Below are positions 5,619 through 6,564 of a stretch of 6,564 nucleotides of DNA, piece by piece. How positions within the stretch are numbered: the stretch's first letter is position 1; the number at the start of each line of letters is the position of its first letter. Under the pieces are notes generated by a model. It did not search any database and was not told the DNA's origin. It was given only the letters and a program-made list of their open reading frames with translations. The position numbers and the translations under genes were made by a program. The stretch spans positions 1-6,564 of the forward strand of contig CADCRD010000126.1 of assembly GCA_902803725.1 (NCBI GenBank). The letters are read 5' to 3'. Origin of the DNA: an uncultured Eubacteriales bacterium. Its GTDB lineage: Bacteria > Bacillota > Clostridia > Peptostreptococcales > Anaerovoracaceae.

Positions 5619-6564
5619 TTTTGTTCCTTTTTCTGTCTTGTTTTAGTATTTTTTTGATCTGTCCGATCAGAATATCACGTTCGTTTTCCAGTTCGCCATC
5701 CACGATCATGCGCATGAGTTCATTCTTGATCCTGCCGATTTCTTTCCCCTGAGGAACGCCCATTTTGATCAGATCTTTGCCGTTAACTGCCATGTCCTTC
5801 ATCGAAAATACCTGTTTTTCAGCGATGAGTTCATCTACCCTCTCTTCAAATGCAGCAATGTTCGCAAGGCGCTCACGGACATAGTCGGGATGCTGCGCAC
5901 TCACATCAGCACGTTCCAAAGCGATCAGACGGCGCAGATCATCCTCACCCATACGATAAAGCAGGCGTCTGGCCTGCTTACCGGCCGGATCAAAAACGAT
6001 GCCATGTTTTTCAATCAGTTTAATAACTGTTTTCCTGGTTTCATTATCATATTTAAGCCTGTGCATTATGTTGTTCGTCATTTCTGCACCAGTCTTTTCA
6101 TGACCGTAAAAATGGCCCCATCCGTTCTCTACTGTCTTGCAGGGCGGTTTGCCTATATCGTGAAAAAATGCCGCAATAAGGAGTGGACATGCCGCTTCTG
6201 CGGATCCGGCTTCATATGGCTTGCTTGCCTCCGTCCGGATGGCGTCCACAGCATGGAGAGTATGCATCCACACATCATAAAGATGAAAAGGGTTTTCCTG
6301 ATCCAGACCGAACATCGGCCTGATCTCAGGGATAAATCTGGCAATAACATCACGGTACTGTTCCAGGACCCGGGCCGCATGCCTGCCTGACAGCAATTTA
6401 TCAAACTCGACTCTGATCCGTTCAGCTGCTATATTATCCAAAAGGGGCGTGTTTCGCACAAGAGACACAGCCGTTTCATTTTCAATATCAAATCCCAGCT
6501 GTGACGCAAATCTGATCCCCCGGAGTATGCGCAGAGCATCTTCTTCAAACCTCCTGTCAGGTTC
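5596..6564 (-). CDS. cca: CCA tRNA nucleotidyltransferase, 5' end outside window
   Basis: The last 322 residues of a CCA-adding enzyme, which builds or repairs the 3' CCA end of tRNAs without a template. The frame stays open to the right edge, and the first residues read from there, RRFEEDALRILRGIRFA (4-20), are the classic class II motif with EDxxR (8-12) that recognises the incoming nucleotide. LGFDIENETA and the AAERIR segment follow, as in the family's neck. An HD phosphohydrolase domain comes next: WMHTLHAV (99-106), FFHDIGKP (133-140), and HFYGHEKTGA (151-160). The tail is a lysine/arginine-rich helix. Full enzymes are about 430-450 residues, so roughly 110-130 residues, including the catalytic GSxxxDxD-type head, lie beyond the window. 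A GTG at 6466-6468 is an internal valine, not the start. The 3' end overlaps the P1 peptidase gene by 23 bases. CCA- versus CC- or A-adding activity cannot be decided without the head domain. Confidence 0.93.
   Translation of the reverse strand, partial: EPDRRFEEDALRILRGIRFASQLGFDIENETAVSLVRNTPLLDNIAAERIRVEFDKLLSGRHAARVLEQYRDVIARFIPEIRPMFGLDQENPFHLYDVWMHTLHAVDAIRTEASKPYEAGSAEAACPLLIAAFFHDIGKPPCKTVENGWGHFYGHEKTGAEMTNNIMHRLKYDNETRKTVIKLIEKHGIVFDPAGKQARRLLYRMGEDDLRRLIALERADVSAQHPDYVRERLANIAAFEERVDELIAEKQVFSMKDMAVNGKDLIKMGVPQGKEIGRIKNELMRMIVDGELENERDILIGQIKKILKQDRKRNKNERNKDI

Overview
The window looks like an ordinary chromosomal segment from a low-to-mid GC Gram-positive bacterium of the phylum Bacillota, most likely a clostridial lineage. 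The reasons are a DUF1836 gene, a family I know mainly from Bacillota, strong AGGAGG-type ribosome binding sites, a clostridial-style CCA-adding enzyme with an HD domain, and a PBP5-type carboxypeptidase with a C-terminal membrane anchor. I cannot name a genus. There is no sign of phage, transposon, CRISPR, tRNA or rRNA. Coding density is very high, and no gene-free stretch exceeds about 100 bases.

Left part (1-2703): a UlaG/YtkL-like metallo-beta-lactamase-fold hydrolase (40-810, minus) is divergent from a two-gene unit on the plus strand. That unit is a DUF1836 protein with a MerR-like DNA-binding look (910-1419), overlapping by 23 bases a secreted, membrane-anchored D-alanyl-D-alanine carboxypeptidase (1397-2665). 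The 99-base divergent spacer holds recognisable promoter elements for both directions. A 12-bp hairpin at 2676-2703 ends the plus-strand unit and also terminates the convergent minus-strand gene, whose stop codon lies inside the hairpin.

Right part (2686-6564, all minus): transcription runs from the right edge leftwards. The order is a CCA tRNA nucleotidyltransferase (5' end outside the window), a P1-family Ntn-type peptidase overlapping it by 23 bases, a single-chain flavodoxin-Nudix fusion 32 bases further on, and then, after a 69-base spacer with a possible promoter, a second metallo-beta-lactamase-fold protein in which one canonical metal-binding histidine is asparagine. The first three are probably co-transcribed.

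No obvious multi-gene novel system is visible. The points most worth following up are the flavodoxin-Nudix fusion, the HxNxDH metal site of the second MBL protein, and the coupled DUF1836/carboxypeptidase pair. The long open frame at the right edge should be annotated as a 5'-truncated cca gene, not as a complete protein starting at an internal GTG.
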